Assembly: GCF_024679095.1 (NCBI RefSeq)
Contig: NC_066513.1
Span: forward strand, 9,090,606 to 9,154,605
Length of the DNA stretch: 64,000 nucleotides
Direction: 5' to 3'
Origin: Eriocheir sinensis
Taxonomy: Eukaryota > Arthropoda > Malacostraca > Decapoda > Varunidae
Below, one piece after another: positions 23,705-34,906 of this stretch; position 1 is the stretch's first letter; the number at the start of each line of letters is the position of its first letter. The translations under genes were made by a program, and so were the position numbers. The notes below the pieces were generated by a model. The model was not told where the DNA came from. It was given only the letters and a program-made list of their open reading frames with translations, and ran no database searches.

Positions 23705-23960
23705 TGCGGATTTCCTACAAGAAAACATCACCAAACTACAGAAATGGAACAAAAAGTGGCTGCTACAATTCAGTGAAGAAAATGTAGTCCTGCACCTTGG
23801 GAAGGGATATCCAGCATACCAATACCACATGGGAAACACTCCACTATCCACCGCAGAGGCAGAGAAAGACCTGACTATGTTACCAGGCTACCAGTGAAAG
23901 CCAAATCCATGCCAATCGTATCGAACAGGTTAAATAGGCAGTTGAAGAAAAAGGGTCTTA
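23705..23960 (+). pseudogene. Non-LTR reverse transcriptase scrap
   Basis: The plus strand reads KLQKWNKKWLLQFSEE, VVLHLGKG, YQYHMGNTPLSTAEAEKDL, which is the RT thumb block (compare FNVDKCKVLHIG...KDLGI in element B). Only about 85 codons remain. It belongs to a family different from A-D and sits in the putative last intron of the Myb-like relic. Confidence 0.65.
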
Positions 23961-24719
23961 AAGGTGAAATATTACTTATTAACAGAATTATTCCACTATT
24001 TGTTATTGGTTGTAAAGTAATTGACTGATAAAGTGTGTATCTACAAAGAATATGAATTTAAGAGTGATTAATAAATTGTTTTAATGATAATATAAAAGTT
24101 TTTGCCACAAACAAACAGGCCAGTCAATATTTCTCTGCTGCTTGACTGCTGCTGTTGCTGCTGTCCTATCCCTAGCACATCATGTCAATGCTGAATGGCT
24201 CTGGTACCCCTTCAAATACATGAGACGAGCACCCTATGATGTCATACACCAGTTTATCTACCACAGTTAATTTCATAGTTAGGTAGGCGCCTGTGTATCT
24301 GTGGTGCCACAAGTGTAGGGCACTCAGGTGCTGGGGGAAATGTCATTGTTATGAAAGGGCAAGGGTAAACCAGTGTATGCTGTGAAGCCTTGGTGTGGAG
24401 GTTCCCTGTCTGAACTGTGCAGCTAATCCCCCATACAGTGAGGGCAGTGAGGGACTTTTTTACTCCCTCAGGGGCTGTGCAGCTGAGAGAGTGGTGTACA
24501 TGAGTGTGAATGTGTGAGTGAGTGTGTGGCTGTCTTGGCTACCACCCTTCATTGGGGGGAAGACAGCCAAGGTATTTAGATAGATTGATAGTCATTGACA
24601 GATGAACATTAAAAAAATTCTATATCAAATATGCAGTTCACTGCTATGAACTTATTAACTTTAAGCTGAAATAAAGGCATTGTGGCCAGTATAGCTGCAT
24701 TCTGTGAGCACATAAAAAA
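23961..24719. other. Unassigned intron-like sequence
   Basis: No coding similarity is seen. The segment 24350-24560 has a SINE-like look, with a GC-richer body ending in a GATAGATTGATAG-like tail, but no pol III boxes are evident, so it is not called. Confidence 0.4.
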
Positions 24720-25149
24720 CTAACTAATATAAGTTTTACATTTAAAGACATAACAACTCAAAAAAATTACCAGTCTGCCGCTGCTCATTCTTGCACTTGG
24801 CAATGCGAGGCTTCGATTTTTGTTGTACGTTGTACCAACGCCTCTCACAGTCATCCTGCGTACGGGGTCCACTCCCAGGGAAGGCACTGTCAGGGTATAA
24901 ATGTGAGGCAAGTTTCTTAAATCGTTTCACTATGGCATGCTATTTATTTCCCATACCTTCTCCAATAACATTTAATACATGCTGTGATGGAAAGCTAAAT
25001 CAGTACCGGCATTTTATTTAAATACATCATAAGACATTACCTTTTTAGTTGTTATGAACATGGCCATAAATACTACTTTTCATTACCTACTTTTCTAAAA
25101 TGCTTTTCTCTAAGTAGGATGATATTACACAATACAGCTATACAAAAAA

Positions 25150-26260
25150 ATTCAAAGCATTAATCTTAATTCCATTCTTTTGAGTACTTCTAACCTAACA
25201 TTATATCACCATAAACTGTTTGACCAATGCTATCAAAATAATATTTTAATCTTACTTTACCATTCTCATCAAATCTACCTATTCCGATATAGTCTTAACA
25301 TAAAATGCTGGTAAAAGTGTTGAGAGTTCTGTGCCCCCCAAAAAAAAAAAAAAATCTAAATAAGGAATAAATAAAATAACAGGTAAATATGACTTGACTC
25401 TCTTATACTAACCCCCTTTCCACCCTATCAAACTTGGGGACCTACTATGTTAGGTTAGGACGTGTTAGGTTGGACAGGTTTAGCAGGAGTTGGTTTAGTT
25501 ATGTTAGATTGTTGAGGGAGCGGGGGTTGCAGCAGAAATGGTCATGATGATGCTATTCACGTGGAGCAGTAGGAAAAAGTATGTTCTGTTTAGAAACTCT
25601 GTGGTTGTGTTCGTATACAAAAATACCCATTTGACGAGGTTAGGTTAGTTTGCAAGTTACTTGAATCATGAATATGTGAATATGTAAAAAAAAAAAAAAA
25701 AAAAAAAAAAAGCGTTAACCTTAATTTCATTATCTTGAGTACATTCCAATCTAACATTATATCACCATAATCTGTTTGACCAATGCTATAAATATCCTAT
25801 TTTAATCTTACTTTTCCATTCTCACGAAATCTACCTATTCCCATATAGTCTTGACATAAAGTACTTGTAAAAGTGTCCATAGTCTGGCATGCCCAGCACC
25901 CCCCCCCCCACCCCCCCAATAAAAAAAAAATAATAAATTAAAATAAATAAAGAATAAAAAAAAGGGCAAATATGCCTTAACTATCTATACCAACATACCA
26001 TACCAACAAACTTGGCATGTTAAGTTAGAATGTGTTCGGTAGGACGGGGCAGGTTTGGCATGGTTAGGTTTAGTTATGTTAGGTTGTTGAGGGAGAGGGG
26101 GTTGTGGCAGAAATGGTCATAATGAAACTATTCAGATACAGAATGAAAAGGTATGTTCTGTTTGGAAGGTCAGTGATTGTGTTATTATGCAAAAAATACC
26201 CAATTGATTAGGTTAGGTTAGTTTGTAAGCTGATTGAACCATGAATATGTGATTACCAAC
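25150..26260. repeat. Tandem duplication of a ~550-bp unit
   Basis: The segments 25150-25706 and 25707-26260 match along their whole length with about 10-15 percent differences. Shared landmarks are CTAACATTATATCACCATAA, the C/A homopolymer after a TGCCC, TTAGTTATGTTAGRTTGTTG and CATGAATATGTGA. Both lie in the putative first intron of the Myb-like relic. The unit contains scattered GTTAGGTT motifs. Confidence 0.85.
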
Positions 26261-26895
26261 CTTGTTACAGCTTCTGCCACTTCAGTCCACGCTCTCTTCT
26301 TATCCTCAGAGGTGATACTCTTCCCACAACACCCTCTGATTATACGTTTTTTTCATGAATTTGATGTAAGAAGACCGTTTCATCTGTCGACCAATTAAAC
26401 TTACTCCTTTTCTGCGCTGGTTCTCCGGCCCGTAGATGTCCTCATTGTGGCAGATGACGTGGTTATGGTGCGGTAATTTCAGCAGAGCAAGTTGTGACGA
26501 AGGAGGGGAGATAAAGGTATTGACGAGTGACGAAGTAAAAGCAGCCTTTGAGGCTGCTTCTATCTGCCACAAAACTCAACATTTTCTTGTGTTTGCCATT
26601 TATTATGTTTTTGTTGTACATTTATACATGTTTTCTATCAGCAAACCTTTATTTTTTTATTATTTCTTTTGAAATATTTACTTAATTCATGTCAGATGTT
26701 TACGTTTTGCACGGAGGCGTCCTTAGCAACGAGCCCGCCATAAAGATGAAGAAGAAGAAGATAATAGTAGCCATGATTTGCTAATACTTACACTCAAACT
26801 TGAAGAGGATAGCTATTACTCTTAATAAATTGAAACTATTAACTTTGATAGTAACTTTAAGGGTAAAAAATAATAGCTCGTGAGGATACGGGTCC

Positions 26896-27423
26896 AGGAC
26901 TTGTATTTTTAACTCTCCTAAACATGAATCCTAAGATAAGATTTTTTTTTACTTCTGATCTCTATGATTACTGTGTGAGCACTTCAATTAGTGCCGTCTG
27001 GTGAGTGTTGTACATTTGCAGTATTGTCTCTCCCACGAAACAAATGGGAAGAAGAATCACGAATCTATATCTATTTCAGACTTTATGACGCATCGTTTTT
27101 CGCAAATAACTTTTAAACAAATAGTTGTTTCAATAAGCCATTTTAGCACAGCTTGTTTGACACAGTCCTCTAATTTCGGGGACTACAGTGCATTGCAAAG
27201 TGTATTTCATTAAGGAGCTTATTCTTGGGTTTCAAGGCCATGCTGGTAAGAGCCGAAGGGACATTTGGACAGGGGACGGTTTTACGTGACGAAGTTGTGA
27301 CGTGTATCACACAACCACCTCTTCCTCCACCTCAGTATCCTCCTCCCTCCCTCCTTCCCCATATCCTCGCCTTCCCCCAAGCCCTCCCAATTTTCTCCTA
27401 TACTCTCTCTCTCTCTCTCTCCG
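26896..27423. other. Unassigned, ending in a CT-rich tract
   Basis: No feature is recognised up to about 27300. The segment 27305-27421 is a C/T-rich tract ending in (CT)n at the truncated 5' end of C1. A similar tract occurs in the 5' untranslated region of C3, but the two are not adjacent to the same element positions. Confidence 0.4.
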
Positions 27424-27539
27424 ATCAAAAAACGACCCTCAGCCACGTCCTCCACCCGCCCGTGTAAATAGACGCCGTGCATCGCAACAAACCCGTAACC
27501 GTGATACCTCAAGTACCACCACCTCTATTACCAAGCCTC

Positions 27540-28260
27540 TAGATAACTTAAAACTCCTTAGTTTCAATGCGCGTAGCCTAAGAAACAAATTTGATGAACT
27601 GAGATGTCTTGCTCTAACAGAAATTTTTGACATAATTGCTATAACCGAAACATTTATCAACACCACAAACATTGATTTAAGTTCCGAATACAACATAGAT
27701 GGCTACAGACTCTTCAACAAAGATCGTTTAAACCGTAGATGCGGTGGCGTCGCCCTTTTTGTCAAAAGCTATTTGCAACCCACTGACAAAACACCAAGAA
27801 ACAGTAACGTTGAACATTTGTGCGTGCGAGTAAACATTGCAAAAGTCAATTTAAATATATCTGTCACCTACAGACCTCCCGGGCAATCACTCGATGACGA
27901 CCTTGAAATGTACAGCGTTTTAAGGCAGTCACTTAATAACAACGACTCACTGATATTAGGAGACTTAACCTCCCCCATATCGACTGGGTGACACTGTCAG
28001 GTACAGAAGGCGAGTCACATAGAATGATCGAATTTCTAAGAAAATTATCTGCAAATGGTTTCTGAGCCAACTCGACAAAATAATATACTCGACCTTGTTA
28101 TAACGACCCAAGATAAAACTAGTCAGTAAGGTAAGGGTAGGAGAACACCTCGGTTCTTGCGATCGTAAATTAGTTCGCGTCGACATTAGAGCTAAAGCAT
28201 CAGTGACTGAAAATAAAGTAAAGGTGCCCAATTTCAAAAGAGCTAACTTCGTAAAATCCG
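27540..28260 (+). pseudogene. Endonuclease of C1
   Basis: LLSFNARSLRNKFDELRC, IIAITETFI, GGVALFVKS and VTYRPPGQSLDDDLEM are in frame to 27990. There ILGDLTSP replaces the ILGDFNLP catalytic loop of C3, through a one-base loss and substitutions. SCDHK-type end signals follow near 28160 in another frame. The enzyme is inactive as read. Confidence 0.8.
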
Positions 28261-28779
28261 ACAAAACTAACAGAAATACAACTATCAGATGACGGCAACG
28301 TTGAGGAAGCCTGTAAGCTTTAAAATCCCTTACTCACTCAGCAGAACACATTCGTCCCCTTGTGCGAGAAGTGAATTAACACTAATAAAGAAGCCACCGT
28401 GGTTTTAATAGCGAAATTAAACAATCAGTCAATAATGAGAGAAAATTGTTTTACAGGTTAAAGAAAGAACAAAGCACACCCGAAAATATTAGGACTTTAT
28501 AATGATGCCAGAGCAACAGTAAAAAAGACTAGTATGTCAGGCAAAGCGTAGATATGAAAGAAATAACTACGTAATGGTGCAGCCAATAAAAATAATCCGA
28601 AATCTTTCTTTCAGATTACATAAACAACAGAGGCGATCAAAAGTGGTATTGGACCTTTAACAAACAGCGCGATGGTGCACTAGTGACTGACAGCCAACAC
28701 ATTACAAACCTCTTAAACAATTACTTTTCCTCGGTGTTTAATACTAACAGTCTTCCTCCACTACCACCAACACCAGTAC

Positions 28780-30333
28780 TATTGTAAATCTCGAGCATGC
28801 ATTGCCTAATTTTGAAATAACAACCGATGGAAGTCCTTAAAGCTCTCCATTCATAAAACAAATAAAAGTCTCGGACCCGACAAAGTATATCCTATATTGC
28901 TTAAAGAAACAAAGAGCGAAATGCTCTCCTCCACTGCTACCGTATTCAATGTCCTTGCGACAAGGCATCGTCCCTTCGGATTGGAAAAAGGCTAACGCGA
29001 CACCGATTTTTTAAGAAGGTGACAAAAAATTTCAGGTAACTACCGACCCATTAGTCTAACTTCAATTGTGGTAAGCTACTCGAGAGCATAATTAGAGACT
29101 AAAATTGTTAGAGTTACCTCGAAAGTCACTCATTAATTTGGGGATTCACAACATGGCTTCCGTAACAAAAAGATCCTGCCTGTCAAACCTACTGACCTTT
29201 TATAACGATCTCTTCTCTTTAGTTTATGATGTAACCAAGTCATTGGACGTAGTCTATCTTGATTTCAGGAAAGCGTTTGATAAGTCCACATCATAAATTA
29301 CTTTATAAATTGTCAAAGCAAATAGGCATTGACGGTCAAGTAAACCAATGGATCGCGAATTGGTTGAGCAACAGACAACATATAGAGTTGTGGATTGACG
29401 GATTTAAATCAGAGTGGGCGCCGGTCACTAGTGGCGTCCCCTCAGGAGCTCAGTTCTTGGCCCCAGTGCTCTTCATTATTTACATCAACGATGTGGATGT
29501 TGGACTCAATAATCGCATTAGTAAAATTTGCAGACGACACAAAGATTGGTAACTCGGTTCTCACTGACGAGGACAGGCCAAAAGCCTCCAAGAGGATTTG
29601 CACAGAATTTCAACTTTCAGTCCGGATAAATGCATGAGGAGATGCCTTTTAACGTAAACAAGTGCCGGAGTCCTTCAAGTTGGAACAAAAATAATGAAGT
29701 TCGATTACGAAAATGAGCGGCGTTAAACTCACAGAAAGCGTTCAATGCGTTAGGACCTGGGTGTCAAAATCGCGTCAAACCTCAAATTCTCACATCAATG
29801 CATCGATGCAGCAACAGTGCTAAAGCCGTAGAAGAATGTTGGGCTTCATTAAAAAGAAACTTTTATTCAAGAATAAAGATGTAATACTTCCGGCGCTCTA
29901 CAATAGTTTAGTCAGACCCCAATTGTAATATGCGAAGTATACAGTTTTGGTCTCCCCACCATGCAAGGACATTGCTAAACTAGAAGGTGTTCAGCGTCGA
30001 GCAACAAAATGATCCCTTCTGCGCAACAAATCCTACGAAGAAAGGTTTTGCACCCTTAACATGTTCTCTCTTGAGAAACGTCGCCTCCGAGGAAAACTGA
30101 TCGGAATGTTTTAAAATACTTAATGGTTTCACGAATGTAGACAGAACAAAATTGTTTATGATCGATGACACTTTGCGAACGAGGAACAATGGCATAAAAA
30201 CTCAAATGTAGATGGGGTAACGTCAGGCCACTACCCAATTTTCTCCTTTCACCAACGTTTGATGTAGTGCGAGAATGGAATAAGTTCCCACCATCAGTGT
30301 ACGTCCAGTGTAACACGATTGACTCCTTTAAAA

Positions 30334-30335
<2 letters not shown>
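28780..30335 (+). pseudogene. Reverse transcriptase of C1
   Basis: Pieces of the RT can be followed against C3: GPDKVYP (28870), NYRPISLTS (29040), KRSCLSNLLTFYNDLF (29170), [14 protein letters not shown] (29250), TSGVPSGAQFLAP where the family has [12 protein letters not shown] (29430), [11 protein letters not shown] (29530), and the C-terminal LEKRRL region (30070). Almost every block is in a different frame from its neighbour. Confidence 0.8.

Positions 30336-30337
<2 letters not shown>

Positions 30338-30399
<62 letters not shown>
30338..30399. repeat. (CT)n microsatellite at C1 3' end
   Basis: About 62 bp of uninterrupted CT dinucleotides replaces the 3' UTR of C1. Confidence 0.97.
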
Positions 30400-30401
<2 letters not shown>

Positions 30402-30837
30402 GTTGTGCATGAGATATGAAGCTATGCACATATCACTTGTCTATAATGGCAGATAGCTCGAGTATATAGTTATGGCAGTTTTTTTTGCAAACGATAGCGA
30501 TTGTTGTACCAGCGTAATTGGGTGTTTCGTAAGTGCTGTATGAGGATTGTTTGGTTATTGTATAAATGTTGACGGTTGTATATGACCCTCTTCCCCAAAA
30601 GGCTTGATCGTTTATAGGAGACTGGGTAGAAGTGGGTTGTTGGGTGGTTGGGTGGGGATGATTGTGTGAGGAAGGAAAAGTTGGGTATGGGAGAGGTTGG
30701 TGAACCAACAAAGAAACTACTGCTCGCTTACATACATGCAGCATGTACTACCAATAGTCACATTTTCCATGTATAGGATAATTAATTTCCTTCGAGTAAA
30801 ACTGTGTCTCCCCAACTGATAGTCCAACTCAATTTAC
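30400..30837. other. No recognised feature
   Basis: Mixed sequence with spurious frames only. Confidence 0.4.
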
Positions 30838-31192
30838 TTGGTGTTTGAATTCCTTCAAGTTATAAATTCCATGGGTTTAAATTCCTTTGGGTTTAAATTC
30901 CTTGGTATTTGAGTTCCTTAGGGTTCAAATTCATTTGGGTTTAAATTCCCAAGTATAAATATCTTGGGGTTTAAATTCCTTGGGGTTTGAATTCCTTGGG
31001 TTCAAATTCCTTGGGGTTTAAATTCCTTGAGGTTAAATTCCTTTGGTATAAATTCCTTGGGGTTCAAATTCCTTGGGGTTCAAATTCACTTGGGGTATAA
31101 ATTCCTTGGGTTTAAATTCCTTTGGGTGCGAATTCCTTGGGGTTCAAATTCCTTGGGGTTTAAATTCCTAGGGTTTAAATTCCTTGGGGATT
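30838..31192. repeat. Minisatellite of 15-18 bp, split by a 621-bp insertion
   Basis: About 20 copies of AATTCCTTGGGGTTTAA with length and base variants occur here. Another copy (TAAATTCCTTGGTGTCTAAA) lies at 31816-31836, directly after the right end of the inserted element, so the array was once continuous. Confidence 0.92.
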
Positions 31193-31813
31193 AGGGGCGA
31201 CTACGTATTTTTGACGAATATATTGATTAAATTACATGTTTCGCCCAGCGGTGAAACTCTAAATTACCATGTGGTGAGGTTTGTTTTCGTAGAATTAAAC
31301 CCCTCCCCTGGGGGCTTTGCGTCACATCGGACATGCTCGTCATAAGACGCTCATGTCAACATATGCAGTATCATTCGTATATAGGTAAAAATTGCATTAG
31401 AATATTTTATTTCTTTGTAAATTTTGTCATCTGTTATCTCTTCTTCGCGCGGAGAGGCAGGGGAAAAAGAGAGGTGCCACCGCGAAGCGAGACAGACTTT
31501 TAAAATAATTTCACAAAATCGGTAAAAGTCTGATCGACTTTTTATTGGGTATCATTAAAATTACAACAAGGGCAATTTTTGTTGGAAATAGATTTTCAAT
31601 AATGTCAAAGAAAACAGGACACAGAGAGGAAAATAATAATTGACAAAAGATTGTAATTTTTTTCTTCAAAGACAAAACAAAAATAAGTTACTTCCAACAA
31701 AATATAGATAGTTAAACAAAGTTTCTATGGTATTTACAGTAACAAACAACATACTAAGATTTCAAAGCTATTGGACGTACCATATGCGCAGGAGGACCTC
31801 CGTAGTCGCCCCT
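31193..31813. mobile_element. Non-autonomous DNA element with 13-bp perfect terminal inverted repeats
   Basis: AGGGGCGACTACG (31193-31205) and CGTAGTCGCCCCT (31801-31813) are exact inverted repeats bounding 621 bp. The element lies inside a minisatellite, which makes the insertion boundaries clear. The interior is AT-rich, lacks an open frame of note and carries one GC-rich block near 31440-31495. No unambiguous target duplication is visible (flanks ...GGATT and TCTAAA). It is a MITE-like element of unassigned superfamily. Confidence 0.75.
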
Positions 31814-31836
31814 TCTAAATTCCTTGGTGTCTAAAT

Positions 31837-32481
31837 ATAATATGGCTGAAACATCTTAGTGGTTTAATGCTTTGTGGTTTAATTATCTTTGTTTATACAA
31901 ATTTATGAATATTAGTTTAGCTTTTCATACCTACATTTCTTTAGTTAATATTTATCTCTATGTAGCAAAGTTACGGTTTAGTTTACGTTTTATTCATATT
32001 CATACAATTTATCTTGGTTTTGCCTTTTGTCTTTTCATTAGAGTGTCACTTCTTAGAGTCTGCCTTTCGTCTTTTCATAAGTGTCATTTCTTAAAGTCTG
32101 CCTTTCGTCTTTTCATGAGTGTCATTTCTTAAGTCTGTCTTTCGTCTTTTTCATAAGGAAGGAAAATAATTAAAATAATCTAAAGGGTGATAAAAGTTAT
32201 TAGGAAGATAGTTTTGAAATGGTCCATTCAGATATAGCACTAATTTAAAATATAATAAAATGTTTATTAAAAAATGCATTAGTAAAATACAAAGAACTTT
32301 CTATGAAGAGACCCTACAAGAGATGGAGATGCCCATCTCCTGCAGATACCATGACGTCATGTCAGGGGTGACGCCTTTCTCCCAGCATTAGGGAAAGGGA
32401 AAAATTCCCATGTACATCACGACACCGGGAGAGGTACTGGTCTCGCAGATCACACTGGGGCACTCGACCAGCAAGTGCCGG
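31837..32481. other. AT-rich, with short local repeats
   Basis: A short segment with three variants of CTGCCTTTCGTCTTTTCAT lies at about 32020-32150. Otherwise nothing is recognised. Confidence 0.5.
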
Positions 32482-32766
32482 ACTATAGTAGGATATCACT
32501 GTATTATTATTATTTAATATCACCACATTGGGCATACAATTGTCGATGGATAAACGCCCGACTGATATATCACGCCACCTTATTGGTATTTCTTCCGTCA
32601 GTGTTTACGGTCCGAGTTTTGTATACTTCGCACTCCGATTGTGCGTGGAGGTCACCTTGACATGACCAATTGTAACAATTATTTTCCAACCTGTAACTCG
32701 CCACTCCTTTATAATTCGCCTTAAGGAAGCTGAAGTCTTAATCAACACCCTTTAAAGCCCGTTACA
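32482..32766 (+). repeat. 5' LTR
   Basis: About 285 bp, matching the 3' copy with several internal deletions. It ends CCGTTACA, followed by TTTGGTTGGCAGCGG, a possible but unproven primer-binding site. Confidence 0.75.
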
Positions 32767-32879
32767 TTTGGTTGGCAGCGGTCACCCCGCGCCTGTGCCT
32801 TCGCTTCCTCGTTCTCCTCCAAGCCACGAGAACTCACCAACAAACTCCGGGGACAGGCGTACCCGCGGCAACGCACCAG

Positions 32880-33300
32880 CCGTCCGCGGCATCTCACAAG
32901 GCGCCAGCTACGTGCAACTCACAAGGCGCCAGCTACAAGCATCTCACAGGCGCCAGCTACGTGCAAACAAGCATCTCACAAGGCGCCAGCTACGTGCAAC
33001 TCACAAGGCGCCAGCTGCAAGCACCTCACTAGCGCCAGCTACAAGCACCTCACCAGGCGCCGGCTACAAGCAACTCTACAGGCGTCAAGCCTCCAAGCCT
33101 CGAGCACACCAGCTACAAGCACCTCACAAGGCGTCCGCTACAAGCAACTCTACAGGCGTCCAGCCTACAAGCCTCCAGCACACCAGCTACAAGCAACTCT
33201 ACAGGCGTCAGCCTACAAGCCTCGAGCACACCTTCAAGCAACTCTACAGGCGTCAAGCCTACAAGCCCCGAAGCACACCCACAGGCCTACGCAGCCAAAG
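32880..33300 (+). repeat. Degenerate minisatellite occupying the gag-to-RT position
   Basis: Repeats built from CACAAGGCGCCAGCTACAAG and a longer related unit (CTACAGGCGTCAAGCCTACAAG) fill the space directly after the LTR. One frame is open across it (32768-33598) but encodes only Ser/Arg/Gln/Ala-rich repeats. Confidence 0.85.
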
Positions 33301-33389
33301 CGAGGCCACAATCTACAACCCGCTCCCCCGCTTCAAGCCAGCACTGCTACGAACCTGCAAGCCACTCCACGATACGGCAGAAGTATTCA

Positions 33390-34879
33390 CCAGCAACGAG
33401 GGACATCTTCCGGCAACCAGTCAGCTATCTGCCACTACACGGTCGTCTGGCAAGATGGTTCTTAACGATCCAAGCATACAATCCGGAGATAAAATACATC
33501 ACCGGGAAAACAAATGTGGTCGCAGATGCCTTATCTCGGAATATTCCGATAGGCGCGATTACCACCCCAGAGGTCATCCACAACTTCACTTCACCTGAGC
33601 TACACACTGCTCAGCGAGACCACCCTGTGTGGAAGAGGTTAATTTACGCCCTCGAGTCGGGAGACGAATCAAACCTTCCTGAATTGCCAGTTCCTTTTTC
33701 ACAATTCTTCCTATCAGAGGACAACCTCCTTTGTAGGTCATGGCCGGTACCTATAGACCAACTGGTCATCCCAGACATATACGTCCCCGTGACGCTTAAG
33801 CTGGTCCATAACACACCCATTGCGGGTCACCCAGGAAGAGACAAGACGCTATCTGTCACCAGACGAAAATTCTACTGGCCCACATTACGGGTTGATGTAG
33901 AAAAACATGTCGCACATTGCGTCGTTTGTGCTAAGCACAAGGGGTCCGTCAAAGGGCCAGCACCTATGTTGCAATACCCAGTACCAGAGGCGCCATGGGA
34001 TGTTGTTATAGACTTATTACAGCTCCCCAGAGCCAACATGGTTCGCGCTACTTACGTCGACCAGTTCTCTAGGTTTCTAGTTCTAGCGCCTCTCAAGGAC
34101 AAGACAGCCACACGCGTGGCCCATGCCCTCGTGACTCACGTGTTGTGTCCACATTCGTCTCCTCGAATTCTCTTGGTGACAATGGCACCGAGTTTAGGAA
34201 CTCAGTATTGAGCGAAATATGCGCTCAGTTTAACATCACGCAATCCTTCATCACAGCTTACCACCCAGCTGCTAATGGGTTGGCGGAGAGGGCTAATAGG
34301 AAAATCTTACAGGTCCTCAGGCCTATCGTGAACGATCTCCACGATAACTGGGAGGATTGGCTATATAGCCGCTTCCATAAATACGTCGGTAAACGACTCT
34401 AAGTCTACATCTTTTATGGGGTGGAGAAACGTCTTCCGTACGAATTCCTAACTATCCCACAACAACCTCTCTACAACATTGATAGGTACGCACTACAGCA
34501 GATGCATATGTTTTCCAAGATACACTCAGAAGTTAGGTGTACGTTAAAAGCTACGAAGGTTGAAATGATGTCAAAACAACACAAACAGGCCGTCCCGGTG
34601 AATTTCAAAGAGGGTGACACAGTCATGATTAAGCAAGCGGAAAGGAGTTCGAAACTGGGGGCTAAATTTGTGGGTCCTTACCGAGTTGTTCGGAATGTCA
34701 GGGGAAATCGGTTCGAGGTTCTCGAGTCGAATAGTGGAGTCAGTCTAGAAGTTCACAGTGATCGTCTGAAAGTAATTCCCTCACCTTTGGACCTTGATAT
34801 TGGTACTTCCCCCTCAGAGTCAAATGTTCAACAAGATAATCCCAACACCCATAGCTATAACTTGAGACCACGGGTTTAA
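33390..34879 (+). pseudogene. Pol remnant: RNase H end and integrase
   Basis: From 33390 the frame reads the end of RNase H (GRLARWFLTIQAYNPEIKYI, then VVADALSRN). The integrase follows: an HHCC zinc-binding motif (H98-x6-H105-x29-C135-x2-C138, counted from 33516) and the first catalytic Asp in WDVVIDLLQ. A frameshift near 34172 leads into DNGTEFRN and AYHPAANGLAERANRK (remaining Asp and Glu). After a second lesion near 34370-34400, the frame 34421-34879 carries VEKRLPYEF and the GPY/F module (KFVGPYRVVRNVRGNRFEVL). Integrase inserts the cDNA copy into the host chromosome. Confidence 0.85.
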
Positions 34880-34906
34880 ATACTTCATTCCCACCACTTT
34901 CAGATC

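Larger units (their letters stand above)
22509..26572 (-). pseudogene. Harbinger-associated Myb/SANT-like protein, split and decayed
   Basis: Three exon-like segments lie in order on the minus strand. The first (about 26572-26263) reads YIKFMKK, then after a one-base change in an A7 run (about 26345-26351) SITSEDKKRAWTEVAEAVTR. The second (about 24930-24768) reads PRTQDDCERRWYNVQQKSKP and RIAKCKNEQRQTG, the end of a Myb/SANT-like DNA-binding domain, and meets a GT donor. The third starts after a textbook acceptor (T-run then CAG, about 23652), reads PAAVLLETIPAHCSLLVERI, passes through the 36-bp repeat and ends SELKDAFHRAAV at 22509. Such proteins help Harbinger transposase reach DNA and the nucleus. 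Intron phases do not all match, so this is judged a relic; a diverged host gene is less likely. Confidence 0.6.
15783..26895. mobile_element. PIF/Harbinger DNA transposon, nested with later insertions
   Basis: The two ends are inverted and similar: 15783 reads GGGGCCGTATCCTCGTC, and the reverse complement of 26879-26895 reads GGACCCGTATCCTCACG. Both ends are followed inward by TATTA and AGTTAATA-rich subterminal sequence. Inside, a HARBI1-like transposase relic runs rightward from the left end and a Myb/SANT-like protein relic runs leftward from the right end, the two genes expected of an autonomous Harbinger. The interior also holds CR1-type element B, a SINE, a coding minisatellite and an RT scrap. 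Without B the element would be about 6 kb. A clear 3-bp target duplication is not seen. Confidence 0.7.
27424..30337 (+). mobile_element. CR1-type family C, copy C1 (truncated, decayed)
   Basis: Plus-strand copy matching C3 from near the end of ORF1 (C3 about 50420) to the last codons of RT (C3 about 53250). The endonuclease (27540-28260) and RT (28780-30335) are both readable but carry many indels. At the 5' end it begins at a (CT)n tract; at the 3' end it passes straight into a (CT)n tract at 30338, with the 3' UTR absent. It is clearly older or more decayed than C3. Confidence 0.85.

Noticed and set aside
32768..33598. 276-codon Arg/Gln/Ser-rich frame as Gypsy gag
   Set aside because: It consists almost entirely of minisatellite repeats and lacks any capsid or zinc-knuckle motif; the real pol frame starts in another phase at about 33390.
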